Part shown: piece after piece, positions 50,169 through 64,000 of the stretch
Numbering within the stretch: the stretch's first letter is position 1
Layout of the letters: the number at the start of each line of letters is the position of its first letter
Made by a program: the position numbers and the translations under genes
Notes under the pieces: generated by a model
Told to the model about the DNA's origin: nothing
Seen by the model: the letters and a program-made list of their open reading frames with translations, nothing else
Database searches by the model: none
Assembly: GCF_901709675.1 (NCBI RefSeq)
Contig: NC_051087.1
Coordinates: forward strand, 12,957,384-13,021,383
DNA: 64,000 bases
Direction of reading: 5' to 3'
Source of the DNA: Syngnathus acus
Lineage: Eukaryota; Chordata; Actinopteri; Syngnathiformes; Syngnathidae

Positions 50169-50276
50169 GCTCACGGCCATGCGACCCTGAGGACGCCCGA
50201 TCTTGGAAGCTTAGCAGGGTCGGGCCTGGTTAGTACTTGGATGGGAGACCACCTGGGAATACCAGGTCCAGTGAGG
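50169..50276 (+). rRNA. 5S rRNA-like sequence with internal deletion, likely pseudogene
   Basis: Positions 50172-50268 follow vertebrate 5S rRNA: acggccat, then accctgaggacgcccgatc, and the internal control region from ggaagcttagcagggtc through tagtacttggatgggagacc. About 10-11 bases (the second of the two gatct-type repeats after cgcccgatc) are missing, making it 108 nt instead of about 120. A T tract (50278-50292) follows as in a pol III terminator. The 5' ctcac (50170-50174) can pair with 3' gtgag (50271-50275), so helix I is kept although the bases differ from typical 5S. It is isolated and not part of a tandem array. Confidence 0.8.
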
Positions 50277-50699
50277 GTTTTTTTTTTTTTTTGCTCGTCA
50301 ATCGTTAAAGCAACTTTTTACAACACCCATCACGTATGGCATTCGGAAACTGCAAGCCTAGTTTTAACTTCGACATTGAAACAATAACCCGAGTTTCAAA
50401 CCTATATTGATTGCGTGGTGTCATCCATACCATTGTAGTTCCGTCTTTCACCGCTAGAGGCCAGACAATATACAATGAATAAAGAGGCTGGCTCCCTGTG
50501 AACTCAAAGCAGCAGTCATTATTTGTAAAAGAACCCAACACAACACATTGCGCTTCCATGTAGGGTTTTTCCCCTTTTCATGACATTTACTTTGATACAG
50601 CAAAATGCAGGTCGCAATGAAAAATTCGTGCTACCGAATAAAAAGCTGTCAAAAACTTTCTTCTTCTTTTTTGTCACTTTTTGAACTTCCGTGCGCAGG

Positions 50700-50945
50700 A
50701 AGTTTTTCTCTCTCGTCATTTTGGTCCGATCGTGCAACCGCAGCGCGCCGGACGCATTGTTGTAATAGCGCCGTCGCTGACCCAAATAGCAAAGATTCCA
50801 AAATTGGAGCTGACATCCAGGCTGGAGAGGCTTATTTTTCGGCATTTCCGTCCAACCGCGCAACTGCAGCGTGCCGGACGCATTATTGTGACTGCGCCGT
50901 CGCTGAAACTTCGAAAATATTCCAAAATTAGAGCTGACATCTGTG
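50700..50945. repeat. 126-bp direct duplication, CG-rich
   Basis: The block around gccggacgcatt at 50747 recurs at 50873. Each copy (about 105 bp) contains gcgccgtcgctga and tccaaaatt-gagctgacatc. The copies differ at roughly one base in eight. The plus and minus ORFs over it are repeats of each other and have no known domain. Confidence 0.8.
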
Positions 50946-51228
50946 TTGTCTGTCTTATTCTTCAAAAATGCAGACGAAGCGGTAGGGGCTAGTAACTGTC
51001 GTCTTTAATTGCTAACCGCCACGCCACCACCAGTAGCGGAGCTACCGAGCATGTGTAACATCACCTTGTGCATTATCAAGCAACTTTTCTTAAGTGCAAA
51101 TATCCCTGCAGCAGATAATAATCAGTGCAAACTTTACATCAAGACATGAACAACAATCAATTGTCTTTTTTTTTTTTTTAACACTGGCAACAACCCAAAA
51201 TCAACATGTCTCAATCAGCATCTTAGGT
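50946..51228. other. Intergenic, no gene seen
   Basis: Short AT-rich stretch with a T run at 51167-51179. Confidence 0.5.
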
Positions 51229-51924
51229 CAGGGGTCCCCGGTCCGCGGACTGGTACCGGTCCGTGGGTCACTTGGACGCCAAGCCGCACAGAAAAATTCT
51301 TTCCCAATTACATTCGTCGGTTCAGGTCAAGATGCTCATCTCGGTCACGTGACATGTCACCTCAGTCGAGCCCGCGGAGCAAGCAAACATGAGCAAGAAA
51401 CAGATGTTTGGAAAGCTTCTTCGGAAAGGGAAAAAAGCCCAATGAGGAGACGGAAGAAGAAGAGGCTACGACTTCTAAGAAAAGGAAAGCTGCATTTAAA
51501 AGAACATTTCTGGAGTCGTACTAAAAATATGACAGGTGACTGAGGCGCCAAGCGCACTCGGCATATGTGGCGACAGGCTAGCTAACGAGGCAATGAAGCC
51601 TTCAAAACTGCTTCAGCACATGGAGACCAAGCATCCCCTCATTAACCGACAAACCTTAACCACTTCGGGTGTCATTGTCTCCGATTACGCCTAGACTGGA
51701 CCGGCTCGTTTCCGAGAAACAAGCTCAGTGCGAGTTTCATTTTTATGTCGTCTATACTTGTTTTTATGCCGGTCATATCATTTTATTTCATCGTATTTAT
51801 ATATTTATTATAAATGTATTAATTATTTCTATAAATGGTATTATTTATTTATATAAAGGCCGGTCCGCGAAAATATTTCTGACACGTAACCGGTCCGTGA
51901 CGCAAAAAAGGTTGGGGACCACTG
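51229..51924 (+). mobile_element. hAT element with degraded BED-finger transposase start
   Basis: Ends CAGGGGTCCCCGG and GTTGGGGACCACTG are a typical hAT inverted pair, with extra cggtccgcg and ccggtccgtg motifs inside. Length 696 bp. The flanking 8-mers (tcttaggt, tttaaaac) do not match, so one side may have changed. It carries a transposase N-terminal remnant at 51389-51680. Confidence 0.85.
51389..51680 (+). pseudogene. ZBED5-like hAT transposase N-terminus, frameshifted
   Basis: One frame starts MSKKQMFGKLLRKGKKPN and runs on EETEEEEATTSKKRK and FKRTFLESY before a stop. After a frame change, another frame reads GICGDRLANEAMKPSKLLQH and METKHPLINR, the second half of a BED zinc finger (Cys, then His...His). 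The first Cys of the finger and about 20 residues are lost or scrambled between the two. This is the nuclear DNA-binding start of a ZBED5/FAM200-type hAT transposase. The catalytic part is absent. Confidence 0.75.
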
Positions 51925-52239
51925 TTTAAAACAATAAAGATATGAATAACAGAATAACAGGTGGAACGTTTGACTTCCTCTACTATTTTGTTCTTTATCC
52001 TAGTTTGTCTAATTTTTTACAAAAATCAACAATTTGGGATTGTTTGAATGCCATTGTCTTTGTCTTGTGTTATAATGTGTAAAAAATAAATAAAAGCTAA
52101 TAACAATAAGAAAATTGTGAAAATATCACCTGATTTTAATCAAAAACGACAAAATCAGCCAGTTAAAGCAGACATACGATTAAATGGTCATGTGCTCGTT
52201 TGCAGCTGGATGATGGATTGAACAATGTTGCTTCAGGTT
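51925..52239. other. Intergenic, no gene seen
   Basis: AT-rich sequence without recognisable features. Confidence 0.5.
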
Positions 52240-52560
52240 TTCAGAACTTGATTTTTTTTTCTTGTTTTTTTTGCATTCTCTAACCATGTTTTAAACTTCT
52301 CCACTCCTTTATCCCTGACCTGTCTGGTGAGTTCCCTGGTCTTACACTTAATAATGCTTGTACACTGGTATTCCCTGACAAACCACTGAGGCCATTTCAG
52401 AACAAGTGTATTTATTCTGAGCGTAAGTAAATTACATACAAGTGAACTCTATTTACTAATTAAGTGAACTTTGAAAGCAATTCATTGCACTGAATTGTAA
52501 CTGGGGGTATTAGAGTAAAGGCTGAATACAAATGCATGCTGCACTTTTCAGATGTATGTA
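52240..52560 (+). mobile_element. Tc1-like transposon, noncoding relic
   Basis: The text from ctccactcctttatccctga through aaatgcatgctgcacttttcag follows a noncoding terminal region common to a Tc1-like family in fish. No terminal repeat or ORF is intact. Confidence 0.55.
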
Positions 52561-52674
52561 ACATTTATATTTATTATTAAATATATGTATGTATATTTTA
52601 GGCAAACACTGGAGGCAAAAGATCTCATCCTGCAGAGAATTGCAGCTGGCATCTCAGTGGACCCTCAGTGGTGA

Positions 52675-53839
52675 AACCAAACTAATGGCAGCCACTATTT
52701 TCCTGTAGCCAAATGGTTCTGCACACAGGACATCAGCCCCCACTCCAGAAGCACTGTTATGAGTTCCTTACAGAACGACAAATGATGTGTCGCCAAGAGG
52801 GGGTGATGAGTTAGGAGATCATTCTCTTTCTCCCTCCCTCTCTCGCAGGCTAATAAGGTGAGGAAATGTACTGTAGGTGGACCAAAGTGGAACGGCACAT
52901 GCGGTTGCTGGGGGATGGTGTGTGTTTGTGTTTGTGTGTGTCTGTGTGCGTGTGAGTGTGTGCGTGTGTGGTGTGTCAGGGTGATGAATGTGGTAGCAGG
53001 AGCCATTGTTGTGCTGTAGGAGTAGGAGGCCACCAGATAACAGAAAAGCAAGGCCCAAGATGTCGCCTACCATGAATAAAACAACACTTATGTCTCTCTC
53101 TCTTCCTTAATCTTCCTCTCCTAGACTCACCTGTTTAAAGTTGTCTCATTACAACTGGATGACTTTATCTTTTTGTTTCATTACTTAATAAACATGCATC
53201 TTAATGTCACAGAGCCTAAGCGCTCCAATTGCCTCTTTTAACCTGATTTATAAATGGGTTTACATAATGTATAAATATTTGAATGGTTGGATCACTTCAT
53301 ACAGTCTATTGGTGGTGCAATGTTGACTTACTGGTACATGATCAGCATCAAATTTTGTCTCTGTGTGCGGCAATGTGATTTCATCTTTTTTGTCGAGATG
53401 ACGCCATCTTGAGGTTGCAGGGTGAAACTGTGCAATTACAGTTTAAACCTGTACTGTAGAAAGGTTTATTGGTTTGAACTTAAAAGATTATTTAATTGGA
53501 ATCTTCTTATACTCTTGCTCTTATATATACAATGCAATTGTATCTATATACAGTATATTTAAGAAGAAAAGAGACCACTATCCGTTATTGTATTTTATTC
53601 TGATGTTGTCGTTAATCAATATATGTTTGAACATTTTTACCAATGAGATCATTAACTCAATTTCTAATAAATAAATTCTTTAATGGGAAAAAATGTCAAG
53701 CTTCCAAAAAAAAAGTCTCTTGGATTTTCCCATTGATTGATGTTGTATCGGAATAAAAAAAAAAAAAAGGCAAACATTAAGAAAACATGTCCATGTTCAT
53801 TTTAGCTGTACCTTCAGCACCAGACAAAAAAAGATTCGC
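52675..53839. other. Intergenic sequence upstream of naa15
   Basis: Contains a TG-rich tract at 52919-52976 and AT-rich sequence. A weak candidate terminal exon just before it (52602-52674) is discussed in findings. No other coding signal. Confidence 0.5.
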
Positions 53840-54116
53840 GTTTAAAATGTTTCTCAGAAAATAGCCCATGCCCCTTGCCGAGGTGGTCGAAGTACCCACA
53901 GCAGTCGCCGCCATTTTGAAGCTGTCAGGGTTCCGTCAGTGCGTCAGGGGAAATAGACAAAGGCAGAAAGCCGAGCAATCGAACTGGGGCGCCCCACGGG
54001 CAAGCAAGCCCGGCCCGTCCGTCACTCGGCTCGACTCGTCTTGCCTGTTCGCGCTAGCATTAGCTAACGTTACATGTGCTGAGGTCGAGAGGGAACTGAT
54101 CTCATTTGCTGCTACA
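53840..54116 (+). promoter_or_regulatory. naa15: naa15 promoter/5'UTR region with YY1 motif
   Basis: GC- and CpG-rich compared with flanks, no TATA box. The sequence GCCGCCATTTTG at 53907-53918 is a consensus YY1 site of the kind found at the start of housekeeping genes. The initiator ATG at 54117 has A at -3 (acaATGC). The transcription start cannot be placed exactly. The motif suggests it lies close to 53910. Confidence 0.65.

Positions 54117-64000
<9,884 letters not shown>

Overview
The window is vertebrate nuclear DNA, almost certainly from a teleost fish. Introns are large, exons carry canonical GT/AG splice sites, and there is a dense mix of Tc1/mariner-like, hAT-like and Kolobok-like DNA transposons, a tRNA-derived SINE, an APE-type LINE and many microsatellites. 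There is no bacterial or phage gene, operon or CRISPR array. The species cannot be fixed from the sequence alone.

Two protein-coding genes lie head to tail on the + strand. The first is the 3' part of a mastermind-like Notch co-activator, best called maml3. Its four exons are 5817-6764, 40767-41033, 41820-41895 and 43163-44229, giving 785 residues with the N-terminal Notch/CSL-binding part upstream of the window. A long 3'UTR runs to a poly(A) signal near 47227. The second is the first 573 codons of naa15, the TPR scaffold subunit of the NatA N-terminal acetyltransferase. Its 14 exons start at ATG 54117, and the last runs off the window end at 64000. The naa15 upstream region is CpG-rich and carries a YY1-type motif.

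Layout: 1-483 is a broken Tc1-like transposon end. 744-4107 is a full-length LINE on the minus strand with a 12-bp target-site duplication and an open 1059-codon ORF. 5817-44229 is the maml3 3' half, including a 34-kb intron filled with repeats. In that intron are a hAT-like element (14436-15206), an internally deleted LINE carrying a Tc1-like MITE (16375-17155), SINE copies (17164-17313, 18728-19092), a hAT MITE (20469-20782), a mariner-like MITE (23814-24117) and a long hairpin (26528-26646). 47250-53840 is intergenic, with a second, inverted copy of the 14436 hAT-like element (49257-50024), a deleted 5S rRNA-like sequence (50169-50276), a 126-bp duplication, and another hAT element with a degraded BED zinc finger (51229-51924). 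53840-64000 is naa15, whose introns hold a Kolobok-like TTAA MITE and a 1.3-kb TIR element with an internal 118-bp tandem repeat.

The two genes act in separate processes (Notch-dependent transcription and co-translational N-terminal acetylation). I see no functional linkage beyond adjacency, and no undescribed multi-gene system. The most informative signals are in the mobile elements: exact target-site duplications, a nested insertion with its empty site recoverable, a SINE and LINE sharing a 3' tail, and two hAT copies with an identical short BED-like ORF.
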